DNA of 64,000 bases from Pacificispira spongiicola (GTDB lineage: Bacteria; Pseudomonadota; Alphaproteobacteria; UBA8366; Aestuariispiraceae): positions 62,001-126,000 of the forward strand of contig NZ_JABBNT010000004.1 of NCBI RefSeq assembly GCF_012926505.1, in the 5' to 3' direction. This document shows positions 1-8,532 of the stretch, piece after piece. The position numbers and the translations under genes were made by a program. Within the stretch, counting starts at the first letter, position 1. The number at the start of each line of letters is the position of its first letter. The notes beneath the pieces are model-generated. The model ran no database searches. It saw nothing but the letters and a program-made list of their open reading frames with translations, and was not told the origin of the DNA.

Positions 1-441
1 CAGGAAGATGTCGTAGTAGCCACCTTCGATCAGGAAACTGCGGAAGGTCCGGTGGAAATTGGCATGTGCTACTGAATAGGAAGACCCGTCATCGGCGTCA
101 TATAGTTTGTCCTTTTCGCCGATCGCATTTGGATTGTCCGTAATATAAAGCGACTGCAATTTTTTGGTGGGGTCGTCGCCCAGTTCGCCCCATGCGGCGG
201 AAAACGCCTTAAAGGCCCGCGTTGTTTCCGGTGCGCTTGCCAGGAATCTCAGGTCGCTCTGAATCCCCGCCATATATCCTTCGATCTGGGACCCGCGAGA
301 GTCCAGAACGGCGGCCAATTCATGGTGGACGGCTTTGTTTAAAGCGTTTGTTGTCGTCACCAGACTGGAAACACCCAGTGCGACGGCAGCAACCACGGAG
401 GGCAGCACGATGAACAGCGGAATTTTCAGGGAGAGACGCAT
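1..441 (-). CDS. Methyl-accepting chemotaxis protein, N-terminal part (cut by window edge)
   Basis: This is the first 147 codons of a gene that runs off the left edge without a stop. The ATG at 439-441 is preceded on the minus strand by AAGGAA at a good distance. The protein begins with a short basic segment (MRLSLKIP), then one hydrophobic helix of about 20 residues. It continues into a periplasmic region with the pattern SRGSQIEGYMAGIQSDLRFLA, typical of chemoreceptors whose sensor starts with a long helix. The signalling domain would lie outside the window, so the MCP call rests on the N-terminus only. It probably sits in the inner membrane and senses an extracellular ligand. An alternative is another membrane sensor such as a histidine kinase with the same type of input domain. 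Confidence 0.7.
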   Translation of the reverse strand, partial: MRLSLKIPLFIVLPSVVAAVALGVSSLVTTTNALNKAVHHELAAVLDSRGSQIEGYMAGIQSDLRFLASAPETTRAFKAFSAAWGELGDDPTKKLQSLYITDNPNAIGEKDKLYDADDGSSYSVAHANFHRTFRSFLIEGGYYDIFL

Positions 442-633
442 ATCGGTTCCTTATGAACAGCACATTCTGCATCGGTGCGCACGACCGTTGCGGAAACTCC
501 GCTATCCCCACCCGTAAGGGGAGAATAAGGTTTGTTCCGGTAGTGCACAAAGCGATTTATGACAGAAGGGCTTTTAAGAAACGTTAATGTGCGGCCCTAT
601 CCCCAAAAGCGGGTAATTTTATCGTGAATGCAG

Positions 634-662
634 ACGGCCCGCCTGATGGGCAGGCGGGCCGT
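634..662 (-). terminator. Strong hairpin at the end of the protocatechuate operon
   Basis: A perfect 12-bp inverted repeat (ACGGCCCGCCTG and its complement) with a 5-nt loop lies 26 bp beyond the catJ stop. The stem is almost all G-C. There is no clear U-run on the minus strand (CTGCATTC follows), so this is either an imperfect intrinsic terminator or a hairpin protecting the 3' end of the operon mRNA. Confidence 0.6.
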
Positions 663-687
663 TCGTAAAGAAGATTGCCGTTCCGCG

Positions 688-1461
688 TTATGCTGTCTTC
701 CCGCCATGAGCCGCGGCGGTGCGGGCCTTCAGGTCGCGCAGGACCGTCAGTTCTTCTTCCGTCGGCGGCGGCGTCTCGGCCACGCTGTCCGCATATTTGA
801 TTTCCCAGCCCACGGTCTCCGCCATCTGCGCGCGGGTCACGCCGGGATGAAGGGAAGTCACGGTGAATTCCTTGGTCACCGGATCCGGTTCCCAGATCGC
901 CAGATCGGTCATCAGGCGGCTGGGGCCCTTCGTCTTGATGCCCATGCGTTCTCGTTCGTCGCCGCCCTTGCCGAAGCCGAAGGAGGTGACGAAATCGATC
1001 TTGTCGACCATGCCGCGCGGCGTCTGTTTCAGGGTGATGAAGATTTCACCGCAGGAAACCGCGATTTCCGGCGCGCCGCCGCCGCCCGGCAGGCGGACCT
1101 TGGGCGAGTCGTAATCGCCGACGATGGTCGTGTTGATATTGCCGAACTTGTCCAACTGCGCGGCGCCCAGGAAACCGATGGTGATCCGCCCGCCTTGCAG
1201 CCAGTAACGGAACATCTCCGGCACCGAAACGGTGGTCAGGGCGGTTTCGCACAATTCCCCATCGCCGATGGACAGCGGCAGGACATTGGGCTTCGTATTG
1301 ATCGTGCCGCTTTCGTAGATCAGCGTGATATCCGGCGCATGGGTCAGCCGCGCCAGATTGCAGGCCGCCGACGGCGCGCCGATGCCGACGAAGCAGACAT
1401 CGGAGTTCTTGAGCGCACGGGCCGCCGCGACGGTCATCATTTCATCGGGTTTATAATCCAT
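688..1461 (-). CDS. catJ: 3-oxoadipate CoA-transferase, beta subunit (CatJ/PcaJ role)
   Basis: This 257-residue protein is the second subunit of the CoA-transferase that moves CoA from succinyl-CoA to 3-oxoadipate, the penultimate step of the beta-ketoadipate pathway in the cytoplasm. The N-terminus carries the class I CoA-transferase pattern GIGAPSAACNLARLTH followed by YESG; Glu50 is the expected catalytic glutamate that forms the CoA thioester. The size and sequence style fit the CatJ/glutaconate CoA-transferase B group rather than the shorter PcaJ type. The start lies 1 base after the catI stop, so the subunits are translationally coupled. It is the last gene of the pca operon and a strong hairpin follows. 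Other acids could be substrates, but the pca neighbours make 3-oxoadipate most likely. Confidence 0.88.
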   Translation of the reverse strand: MDYKPDEMMTVAAARALKNSDVCFVGIGAPSAACNLARLTHAPDITLIYESGTINTKPNVLPLSIGDGELCETALTTVSVPEMFRYWLQGGRITIGFLGAAQLDKFGNINTTIVGDYDSPKVRLPGGGGAPEIAVSCGEIFITLKQTPRGMVDKIDFVTSFGFGKGGDERERMGIKTKGPSRLMTDLAIWEPDPVTKEFTVTSLHPGVTRAQMAETVGWEIKYADSVAETPPPTEEELTVLRDLKARTAAAHGGKTA

Positions 1462-1462
1462 C

Positions 1463-2305
1463 TTACAGACCCTCCACGCGGGACGCGAAAATCTCCGGCC
1501 CGACCTTCAGGACGTTTTCTTCCATCCAGGCAAGGAAGGCATCGCGGTCCGCCGCGATCGGGTCCCAGTCGATATAGTATTTGTTGTCGCGCGGATAATA
1601 ACCCTGGGCATAGCTGGGATGCGCTCCGCCTGTTACCTGGGCGATGCTGGTCACCGTCCAATGCGGCAGGACGCAGGCATTGGGATGCGGGTTCAGGTCG
1701 TCGACGATTTCCTCCACCGTCACGATGGACCGCTTGCTGGCCAGGATGCATTCCTTCTGCACACCGACGATGCCTTCGATCAGAACGTTGCCCTGACGGT
1801 CCGCCTTTTGCGCGTGGATGACGCCGACATCCGGATTCATGGCCGGGACCGCCGCCAGTTCCTCGCCCGTGAAGGGGCAGGTGACGGATTTGATGTTCGG
1901 GTTCACCCGTTTCAGCTCCGCGCCCAGATAACCTCGGAAGATGGCGCAGGGCAGTCCCGCCGCCCCGGCCTCATAGGCATTGGCCATGGCGGCGTGGGAA
2001 TGTTCCTCGATCTCGATCTTGTGCGGCCAGCCGTTTTCCACGGAATCGCGCAGACGGCGCAGCAATCCCACGCCCGGATTTCCGGCGAAGGAGAAGATCA
2101 GTTTCCGCGCGCAGCCCATGCCGATCAACTGGTCGTAGATCAGGTCGGGCGTCATGCGGACAAGCGTCAGGTCGCGGCGTTTCTGCCGGATCGTTTCATG
2201 CGCCGCCGCATGCGGGATCAGATGCGTGAAGCCTTCATAGGCCACGGTGTCGCCGTCGCGGATATTCTCCGCAACGGCGTCGTGAAGGGATTGGAACTTG
2301 GCCAT
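1463..2305 (-). CDS. catI: 3-oxoadipate CoA-transferase, alpha subunit (CatI/PcaI role)
   Basis: A 280-residue CoA-transferase alpha subunit partnering the gene directly downstream. It begins with MAKFQSLHDAVAENIRDGDTVAYEGFTHLIPHAAAHE, a CatI/GctA-type N-terminus, and carries the family stretch FAGNPGVGLLRRLRDSVENG. Length (280) and partner length (257) match the CatIJ pair known from Pseudomonas rather than the shorter PcaIJ pair. The start follows the pcaG stop by 6 bases. Together with catJ it converts 3-oxoadipate to 3-oxoadipyl-CoA. The thiolase (pcaF) that would complete the pathway is not in this window, nor is the pcaB cycloisomerase. Confidence 0.88.
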   Translation of the reverse strand: MAKFQSLHDAVAENIRDGDTVAYEGFTHLIPHAAAHETIRQKRRDLTLVRMTPDLIYDQLIGMGCARKLIFSFAGNPGVGLLRRLRDSVENGWPHKIEIEEHSHAAMANAYEAGAAGLPCAIFRGYLGAELKRVNPNIKSVTCPFTGEELAAVPAMNPDVGVIHAQKADRQGNVLIEGIVGVQKECILASKRSIVTVEEIVDDLNPHPNACVLPHWTVTSIAQVTGGAHPSYAQGYYPRDNKYYIDWDPIAADRDAFLAWMEENVLKVGPEIFASRVEGL

Positions 2306-2311
2306 GTTACC

Positions 2312-2917
2312 TCAAACGTCGAAAAACACGGTTTCCTTGTCGCCCTGCATGCGGATATCGAACCGATAGACCGTGCCGGACGGGGTTTCTTCCCGTTGAG
2401 CGATCAGCGTATCCCGGCGGTCGGCCGGAACGGCGCTCAGGACCGGGTCCTTCGCATTCGCGTCGCGTTCATCGGAAAAATACAAACGGGTATAGGCGTG
2501 TAGCAGCATCCCGCGCATGAAGACCAGGACCGCGATATGCGGCGCGTGGCCGTCTTCCACCGCACCCGGCTTGATCGTGTCGAACCGGAACCGGTTCATC
2601 GGATCCGGGCCGGTGCCGCAACGGCCGAAACCCTGGAACGGGCTGTTGCTGCCGCGCGGATCGGACGGATGGGCGTATCGGCCTTCCGCGTCCGCCTGCC
2701 AGATTTCGATCATGGCATCGTCGACGGGCTTGCCGGCGCCGTCCAGGACCTGACCGATGACGGTGATGCGTTCGCCCGGCGTGTCTTCTTCCGGCGTTGC
2801 CGGGGCGACAAGACTGTCCAATTGGGAATAGCCATATTGGGTCGGTGTCAGCCCATAGGCGAAATACGGACCGACGGTTTGCGACGGGGTCTGTTTCAGC
2901 ATGTTGTTTCCGGCCAT
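2312..2917 (-). CDS. pcaG: Protocatechuate 3,4-dioxygenase, alpha subunit
   Basis: This 201-residue protein is the alpha subunit of the ring-cleaving dioxygenase that converts protocatechuate to 3-carboxy-cis,cis-muconate. It starts with LKQTPSQTVGPYFAYGLTP, a hallmark of PcaG, and has the intradiol dioxygenase core GQVLDGAGKPVDDAMIEIWQADAEGRY. The alpha subunit lacks the full iron-ligand set, which is carried by PcaH. It lies 3 bases after pcaH and 6 bases before catI in a tight operon. The ATG at 2917 has GAGGA upstream; a second in-frame Met (codon 6) is possible. Confidence 0.95.
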   Translation of the reverse strand: MAGNNMLKQTPSQTVGPYFAYGLTPTQYGYSQLDSLVAPATPEEDTPGERITVIGQVLDGAGKPVDDAMIEIWQADAEGRYAHPSDPRGSNSPFQGFGRCGTGPDPMNRFRFDTIKPGAVEDGHAPHIAVLVFMRGMLLHAYTRLYFSDERDANAKDPVLSAVPADRRDTLIAQREETPSGTVYRFDIRMQGDKETVFFDV

Positions 2918-2920
2918 GGA

Positions 2921-3628
2921 TCAGTCCTCCATCGGCGTGGCATTGGGGCCGCGCAGCACGATATCGAATACATAACCCAGGGCGTATCCTTCCTCGGTCA
3001 CGTCCAGGGAGAATTTGGAAATCAGGCGTTCCAGCGGTTCGCCCGGCGTCGCCTGCGCGATCGGGTCCAACGGAATCAGCGGATCGCCCGGGAAATACAT
3101 CTGGGTGACCAGACGGCTGGCAATCCCCGCGCCGAACAGCGAGAAATGGATGTGATTGGGACGCCACGCATTGAAGTGATTGCCCCAGGGATAGGCGCCG
3201 GGCTTGATCGTCTTGAAGCGATAAACGCCGTTTTCATCCGTCGCACAGCGGCCCGCGCCATAGAAATTCGGGTCCAGCGGGGCATCGTGCTGGTCGACCT
3301 TATGGACATAGCGGCCGGTGGAATTCGCCTGCCAGACTTCGACCAGACTGTTGCGGACCGGGCGGCCCATTTCGTCCAGCACGCGGCCGGTCACGATAAT
3401 GCGTTCGCCCAGCGGTTCGCCGTTGACCCGACCGTTGCGCGTCAGATCCGCGTCCAGATCGGTCGCGCGCGCCGGGGTGAAGACCGGCCCGGTGACTTCG
3501 GTCAGGGTCGTCGGAATTTTCACCAGCGGCTGCGTCGGCCCGCGCAGGGTCGTCGATTTGTATCCGCTGTCGATATAGTTGGGCTGGCTGTCCCAGTCCC
3601 GCGACGTGAATGGGGTGATGTCGTTCAT
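2921..3628 (-). CDS. pcaH: Protocatechuate 3,4-dioxygenase, beta subunit
   Basis: This 235-residue beta subunit carries the non-haem Fe(III) site of protocatechuate 3,4-dioxygenase. The expected ligands are visible: Tyr107 in GRYVHK, Tyr146 in AYPWGNHF, and His159 and His161 in PNHIHFS, at spacings matching the characterised Pseudomonas enzyme. The N-terminus (RDWDSQPNYIDSGYKST) is also typical. An AGGAGG ribosome-binding site precedes the ATG, which overlaps the pcaC stop as ATGA, indicating coupled translation. It pairs with PcaG encoded 3 bases downstream. Function is very secure. Confidence 0.96.
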   Translation of the reverse strand: MNDITPFTSRDWDSQPNYIDSGYKSTTLRGPTQPLVKIPTTLTEVTGPVFTPARATDLDADLTRNGRVNGEPLGERIIVTGRVLDEMGRPVRNSLVEVWQANSTGRYVHKVDQHDAPLDPNFYGAGRCATDENGVYRFKTIKPGAYPWGNHFNAWRPNHIHFSLFGAGIASRLVTQMYFPGDPLIPLDPIAQATPGEPLERLISKFSLDVTEEGYALGYVFDIVLRGPNATPMED

Positions 3629-4065
3629 TTGCTTTCCTCCTGTTTCGCCCCGGTACTCTCCACGCCATCCGTGCCCGCTTCCGCCATTTCGGCGAGGACG
3701 GTCTTCGCCGTCTTCAGGGCTGAATTCGCCGCCGGAACCCCGGCGTACACCGCGACATGCATCAAGGCCTCGCGGATATCGGACGGGGTCGCGCCGGTAT
3801 TGCGCGTCGCCCGGATATGCATTGCCAATTCCTCGTCATGGCCCAGCGCCGCCAACAGCGCGATCGTAATCATGCTGCGTTCACGGTGGGTCAGGTCGGG
3901 CCGGGACCAGACGGAGCCCCAGGCCCCTTCGGTGATGAAGGTCTGGAAGGGCTGGTCGAATTCCGTCGCGGCGGCGCTGGCCCGGTCGACATGGGCATTG
4001 CCCAGGACCTTGCGGCGCACCATCATGCCGTCGGTATAGCGGGGGGAGGGCGATCTAGCATCCAT
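3625..4065 (-). CDS. pcaC: 4-carboxymuconolactone decarboxylase
   Basis: A 146-residue protein of the CMD/AhpD-like family that decarboxylates 4-carboxymuconolactone to 3-oxoadipate enol-lactone. It shows the family run GAWGSVWSRPDLTHRERSM, then IALLAALGHDEELAMHIRATRNTGATPSDIREALMHVAVYAGVPAAN. AAGGAG lies 7 bases before the ATG. The gene start overlaps the end of pcaD by 11 bases and its stop overlaps pcaH as ATGA. The C-terminal tail after about residue 127 is low in conservation and rich in Glu/Gly. The order D-C-H-G matches pca operons of other alphaproteobacteria. Confidence 0.94.
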   Translation of the reverse strand: MDARSPSPRYTDGMMVRRKVLGNAHVDRASAAATEFDQPFQTFITEGAWGSVWSRPDLTHRERSMITIALLAALGHDEELAMHIRATRNTGATPSDIREALMHVAVYAGVPAANSALKTAKTVLAEMAEAGTDGVESTGAKQEESK

Positions 4066-4861
4066 GGCCGATCTCCTTCAGAAAAGATGTGAGTTCGGAT
4101 ACCGTCCGATCCGGTGCCTCGACGCAGGGCAGATGCGCGACGCCGTCGATTTCGACGAAGCGCGCATTGGCGATCAGGTCGGCCATTTCGCGAACCAGCG
4201 GCGGCGGGGTCGATCCGTCGCGCGATCCGGCGATGCACAGGGTCGGCAGCGTCAGTGTCGACGTCGTGGCGGTCATATCCTCCATCTTGATCGCGCGGCA
4301 GACGGCGGCATAGCCGACCGCATCGGTGCGGGTCAGCATGGCACGCCATCCGGCGAGATCGACGGGACGGGATTTGCGGAATTCTTCGGACAGCCAGCGT
4401 TCCATCACGGCATCGGCGATCGGTTCGATACCGCCGTTCAGCACGGCGTCGATCCGCGCCTGCCAGACATCGTCGGTGCCGATCTTGTGACCGGTATTGC
4501 TCAGCACCAGACCTTTCACCAGATCGGGGCGCTGGGCCGCGAGTTTTTGGGCAATCATGCCGCCGACTGAAAGACCGGCGAATACCGCATTTTTAATCCC
4601 CAGCGCATCCATCAGGCCCGCAGCGTCGTCCGCCAGGTCGCCGATGGTCAATTCGTCCAGAGGACCGCTGGACAAGCCGTGTCCGCGCTTGTCCATCAGA
4701 AGAATGCGGTGGGTTCCCGCGAATGCATCCGCAACCGCGCGCCACACCCGGAAATCGGTTCCCAGGGAGTTCGAAAACACCAGGGCGGGGCCATCAGCCT
4801 TTCCGGTATCGCAATAATGCAGAACGCTGGATCCGACGGATCGGAACGCGGGATAGCTCAC
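4055..4861 (-). CDS. pcaD: 3-oxoadipate enol-lactonase
   Basis: An alpha/beta hydrolase of 268 residues that opens 3-oxoadipate enol-lactone to 3-oxoadipate. From the chosen start the catalytic triad is Ser98 (GLSVGG), Asp215 (SRDGS) and His243 (GVAHLP). An ATG at 4948 would add 29 residues, but that extension runs through the regulatory palindrome and lacks family sequence. The GTG at 4859-4861 has AGGGAGG six bases upstream and gives the normal family length, so I chose it. It is the first gene of the operon and is divergent from pcaQ. Confidence 0.92.
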   Translation of the reverse strand: MSYPAFRSVGSSVLHYCDTGKADGPALVFSNSLGTDFRVWRAVADAFAGTHRILLMDKRGHGLSSGPLDELTIGDLADDAAGLMDALGIKNAVFAGLSVGGMIAQKLAAQRPDLVKGLVLSNTGHKIGTDDVWQARIDAVLNGGIEPIADAVMERWLSEEFRKSRPVDLAGWRAMLTRTDAVGYAAVCRAIKMEDMTATTSTLTLPTLCIAGSRDGSTPPPLVREMADLIANARFVEIDGVAHLPCVEAPDRTVSELTSFLKEIGHGC

Positions 4862-4932
4862 GGTAATCCTCCCTGATTTTCGTTGTCGGGATAGTTTCAG
4901 AAACGAACGGTTATGTGAAATGATATTTTGTC

Positions 4933-4946
4933 GGTTATATATAACC
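4933..4946. promoter_or_regulatory. Probable PcaQ operator between pcaD and pcaQ
   Basis: A perfect 14-bp palindrome GGTTATATATAACC lies 25 bp before the pcaQ start and about 70 bp before the pcaD start. A further GGTTAT half-site is at 4909-4914, 24 bp away. PcaQ of rhizobia is known to bind an ATAACC/GGTT-type inverted repeat, so the half-site sequence agrees, though the spacing here differs. Binding by PcaQ is inferred. Confidence 0.6.
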
Positions 4947-4971
4947 AAATGCTATGGATAAGAGGGCGGGT

Positions 4972-5883
4972 ATGCGTATTCGATACAGGCATCTTCACAC
5001 CTTCTCCCGCGTCTCCCGGATCGGGTCGATTTTGCGTGCGGCGGAGGATTTGGGCGTCACCCAACCGGCGGTGTCCAAGACCTTGCGGGAATTGGAGGAG
5101 GAACTGGGCGCGTCGTTGCTGCAACGGTCCCGGCGCGGTGTGTCGCTGACGCCCTATGGCGAGATATTCCTGGGCTATGCGGAGGCGAGCCTGGGCGCGT
5201 TGCGGCAGGGTGTGGATTCGGTTAGCCGCGCCCGGCGGGAAGGGGATGGACTGGTGCGCCTGGGAATCCTGCCGACCGTGTCCGGGGATTTGATCCCGCG
5301 TGCCGTCCGCGCCTTCAAGGAAACCGGGCATCTGGATCGGGTGCGGGTGACGACCGGCGAAAATACCGTGCTGATCGATCAATTGCGGCAAGGCGATCTG
5401 GATGTGGTCGTGGGACGTCTCGGCGATCCGGGACAGATGGTCGGCCTGACCTTCGAACACCTTTATTCGGAACGGGTCGTCTTTACCGTGCGCAAGGACC
5501 ATCCGTTGGCGGCCGGAAGGGATTTTTCGTTGGCCGCGATCTCCGATTATACGGTTCTGTTCCCGCCGGATACGGCGGTCATCCGACCCTGGGTGGATCG
5601 ATTGCTCGTAACCCATCAGGTGGCACGCCCTGTCGATGTGGTGGAAACGGTTTCGACCGCCTTCGGCAAGGCTTACACCCTGGCCAACGACGCGGTCTGG
5701 ATTATCTCGCACGGGGTGGTGGCCCAGGATGTCGCCGCGGGTGATCTGGTCATCCTACCGGTCGATACGAACGAAACGGTTGGTCCGGTGGGGATCACGT
5801 TGCGGGTATCCGACCCGCCGTCCGCCGCCGTGTCCCAGATGATTGCCGTCATCCGCGAGGCGGCGGAAACGCAAACGACTTAA
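4972..5883 (+). CDS. pcaQ: LysR-family activator of the protocatechuate operon
   Basis: A 303-residue LysR regulator with an N-terminal winged helix (RYRHLHTFSRVSRIGSILRAAEDLGVTQPAVSKTLRELEEELGASLLQRSRRGVSLTPYG) and a periplasmic-binding-like effector domain. The start HLHTF and divergent position next to pcaDCHG identify it as PcaQ. PcaQ activates pcaD operons in response to pathway intermediates such as beta-carboxy-cis,cis-muconate in other alphaproteobacteria. The ATG at 4954 lacks a ribosome-binding site; the ATG at 4972 has AGAGGG five bases before it. The stop overlaps the convergent sensor kinase by 4 bases. Confidence 0.92.
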   Translation: MRIRYRHLHTFSRVSRIGSILRAAEDLGVTQPAVSKTLRELEEELGASLLQRSRRGVSLTPYGEIFLGYAEASLGALRQGVDSVSRARREGDGLVRLGILPTVSGDLIPRAVRAFKETGHLDRVRVTTGENTVLIDQLRQGDLDVVVGRLGDPGQMVGLTFEHLYSERVVFTVRKDHPLAAGRDFSLAAISDYTVLFPPDTAVIRPWVDRLLVTHQVARPVDVVETVSTAFGKAYTLANDAVWIISHGVVAQDVAAGDLVILPVDTNETVGPVGITLRVSDPPSAAVSQMIAVIREAAETQTT

Positions 5884-8402
5884 ACGGCTTCCGTCGTGAC
5901 TGCGGCGCGCGGCCCTTCCGCGGTCGGTACGGGCAGCATCACGTGCACCGTCGTACCGACCCCGACCTCGCTTTCGATCCGCAAAGAACCTTGCATCCGT
6001 TCCGATAGGCGTTTGGAAATCGCCAGTCCCAATCCGGTGCCGGGGGCGGAGGCGGTCATCGGATCTTCGGCGCGGCTGAACGGTTTCGCCAGGGTCGGGA
6101 TGACGTCCGCCGGAATGCCGGGGCCGTTGTCGGTGATGGAAAAGCGCACGAAACCGGGTCCGGCGTCACCGACGTCAATATGCACCTGCCCATCGCCATC
6201 CGGGGAAAACTTGACCGCGTTTGACATCAGGTTCAGCAGGATTTGCTTGATCGCCCGGTTGTCGGCGACCACGCTGCCGACATCCGGCGATACGTAATGG
6301 GAAACCGAAATACGGCGCGCTTTCGCGGTGATATCGACTGTTTCGGCAACGTCTTTGACGACCGGTTGAACCTCGACCGCCTCCAGTTTCAAGGTGAATT
6401 TGCCCGCCTCGATCTTTGACAGATCCAACAGGTCGTCGATCAGCGAATGCAGCAACTGGCCGCTGCGATGGATCGCGTCGTAATACTCGAAAATCGCCTC
6501 TTCCGACTTCCCCCGGGCCATGCCGGATTTCAGCACGTCCGAAAACCCGATAATGGCGTTCAACGGCGTTCGCAGCTCATGGCTGACCATGGCCAGGAAT
6601 CGGGTCTTGGACGCGTTCGCTTGCTCCACTTCCTGGATTCGGATGATCAGCTCGTCGGTCAGCTTTTCCACATTCTGGCGTTGGGTTTCGACCACGGTCA
6701 TGTCGCGAAGGATGGCAACGATGCGCGTGCCTTCCGTATCCGTGGTACGCGACAAGGTCACCATGACGGGGAAAGTGCTGCCGTCCTTGCGACGGCCTTG
6801 GACGGTTCGCCAATCCGCCATGCCGTAGGGTTCCGACCCGTCCCGGCGCGTGAACGCCGCCACATTTTGCGTATGCGCTTCCCGGTGCTTGTCGGGAACC
6901 AGGGCTTCGATACGGTGGCCGATGATTTCGTCGGCAGACCATTGGAACAGCTTTTCGGCGGCGGGGTTGAAGCTCAGAATTATCCCGTCGGACGACACGG
7001 AAACGATACCGTCCGGGGCCGCCTTGATGATGGAGTCCAATTGCACGGAAACCGTCGTCAGTTCCGCATTCGCCCGCTTCAGGTCGGAAATGTCGATATG
7101 CACGCCGAACAGGCGGTCGGGTTTCCCCTGATCGTTGTGGTGGTCGGCGGCCCGACCGACCATTCTGATCCAGACCCAATGCCCCTTCTTGTGCCGCATC
7201 CGGATTTCGCAATTGTATCGATTGATCCGTCCGTCCAGAACATCTTGTTCCAATGCGTTGACGATTGGCAGATCGTCCGGATGTACCAAACTATCCCAGG
7301 TTTCCAGCGTGACAGGGGTCAATTCCGCCACCGTATAGCCCAGCAGCTTCGCCCATTCGGTGTTGATCGTCGTCAGGCCGCTTTCCAGGTCGGCGGACCA
7401 AATACCGATCCGCGCGCCTTCGATCACAAGATCCAAACGGTCTTTCTGTTCCGTGATGGTCTGGGCCTGCTGCCATTCCCGAGTCACATCCCGGATCGCA
7501 CAGACGATATGACGGTTCAGCCCGGCCATGGGGGCAAGGCTGAGCGACAGAACAAGGTCGCGCCCGTCCGGAGAAGTGTATCTTATGGGAATATTGCGTT
7601 CCGCGACCCGTGTCTCCAACACCCTTCGGATCGGGGAATTTTTGCGCGTGAACGGCTTTCCCGACAAATCACGGCCCCGTACCGATCGATCGAACACCGA
7701 CACTTCGCGAAACTCTTTGTCGGACACGCCCAGCAGGGATAGGGCTGCTTGATTGGAATAGATGACATGTCCTTGGGGCCCCAGCACGCAAATCGCCTCG
7801 GCCCCCGCGCTCAGAATATCGTCGGGGAACTGGGACCCCTTCAATCGTTGCAGCAGCGGGTAGAGTCCCAGGTCGACGGCGATGACACCGACAACACTGA
7901 CGAATGCCGCGCCGGTCCAAGTAGGATTCGCATTGCTTTCCGACAGAACGACAAGGCCGATCAGGAAGGGCGCAGCCGCAGCGACGGTGACGATGGCAAA
8001 GCATCCCGGCGTGTCGGCCAGGGTGCCGTTGGAAAAGTGTCGCCTGAAAACATACCAGCCGGCGCCGCTGGACAATATCGAGGACAGCAGGAAAGCAGCG
8101 GAAATGTTGGGAGATAGGCCAAGAAGGACAACCCCCAGACAAACGATCAGCGGCGGCACACCGACATAGGCGCCGCCGACCATGAAGGACAGGCCCGCGA
8201 TTGCCGGGGCCAGAGCGTAAAGGGGGAAGGATACCCATAGAGTGGATGCAAGGCACAGAACCGCGAAACCGGCATTTGCAGCGCCGGCCATAATTCTTCT
8301 GAACCGCCTCAGCCTGTTCGGTATCGTCGTGACCAAGGCGATGCCAGCAACGTATAACGCAACAAACTGAACCAAGTTCCAGATATCCTGGAGGTTCTCC
8401 AT
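5880..8402 (-). CDS. Membrane-bound multi-PAS hybrid-less sensor histidine kinase
   Basis: An 840-residue sensor kinase. About residues 8-190 form six or so hydrophobic segments, reminiscent of 5TM/MASE-type membrane input modules. PAS domains follow at roughly 200-305, 320-445 and 450-575 (HVIYSNQAALSLLG; TTINTEWAKLLGYT; ILSFNPAAEKLFQW). The dimerisation domain has phospho-acceptor His608 in SHELRTPLNAIIGFSDVL. The ATPase has N (LLNLMSNAVKFS), G1 (DNGPGIP) and G2 (GTGLGLAIS) boxes. There is no C-terminal receiver and no response regulator beside it, so it is an orphan kinase. The stop overlaps the end of convergent pcaQ. No strong ribosome-binding site is seen at the ATG. A role in sensing a small hydrophobic signal is only a guess. 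Confidence 0.88.
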   Translation of the reverse strand: MENLQDIWNLVQFVALYVAGIALVTTIPNRLRRFRRIMAGAANAGFAVLCLASTLWVSFPLYALAPAIAGLSFMVGGAYVGVPPLIVCLGVVLLGLSPNISAAFLLSSILSSGAGWYVFRRHFSNGTLADTPGCFAIVTVAAAAPFLIGLVVLSESNANPTWTGAAFVSVVGVIAVDLGLYPLLQRLKGSQFPDDILSAGAEAICVLGPQGHVIYSNQAALSLLGVSDKEFREVSVFDRSVRGRDLSGKPFTRKNSPIRRVLETRVAERNIPIRYTSPDGRDLVLSLSLAPMAGLNRHIVCAIRDVTREWQQAQTITEQKDRLDLVIEGARIGIWSADLESGLTTINTEWAKLLGYTVAELTPVTLETWDSLVHPDDLPIVNALEQDVLDGRINRYNCEIRMRHKKGHWVWIRMVGRAADHHNDQGKPDRLFGVHIDISDLKRANAELTTVSVQLDSIIKAAPDGIVSVSSDGIILSFNPAAEKLFQWSADEIIGHRIEALVPDKHREAHTQNVAAFTRRDGSEPYGMADWRTVQGRRKDGSTFPVMVTLSRTTDTEGTRIVAILRDMTVVETQRQNVEKLTDELIIRIQEVEQANASKTRFLAMVSHELRTPLNAIIGFSDVLKSGMARGKSEEAIFEYYDAIHRSGQLLHSLIDDLLDLSKIEAGKFTLKLEAVEVQPVVKDVAETVDITAKARRISVSHYVSPDVGSVVADNRAIKQILLNLMSNAVKFSPDGDGQVHIDVGDAGPGFVRFSITDNGPGIPADVIPTLAKPFSRAEDPMTASAPGTGLGLAISKRLSERMQGSLRIESEVGVGTTVHVMLPVPTAEGPRAAVTTEAV

Positions 8403-8532
8403 ACAACCATCCGCAACGACTATCCCGATCGGAATGCGCGGGCGGGCTGCTTAATTCTCTCCGCTCTCACATCACTCCGAATGTCAGTGTTGCAAATAAT
8501 GGTTAACAAAGCATGAGTGATCGGACGCGATA

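Noticed and set aside
2537-4039. 500-codon plus-strand frame across pcaG, pcaH and pcaC
   Set aside because: It runs antisense to three secure genes and across their junctions. The sequence is Arg-rich and without domains.
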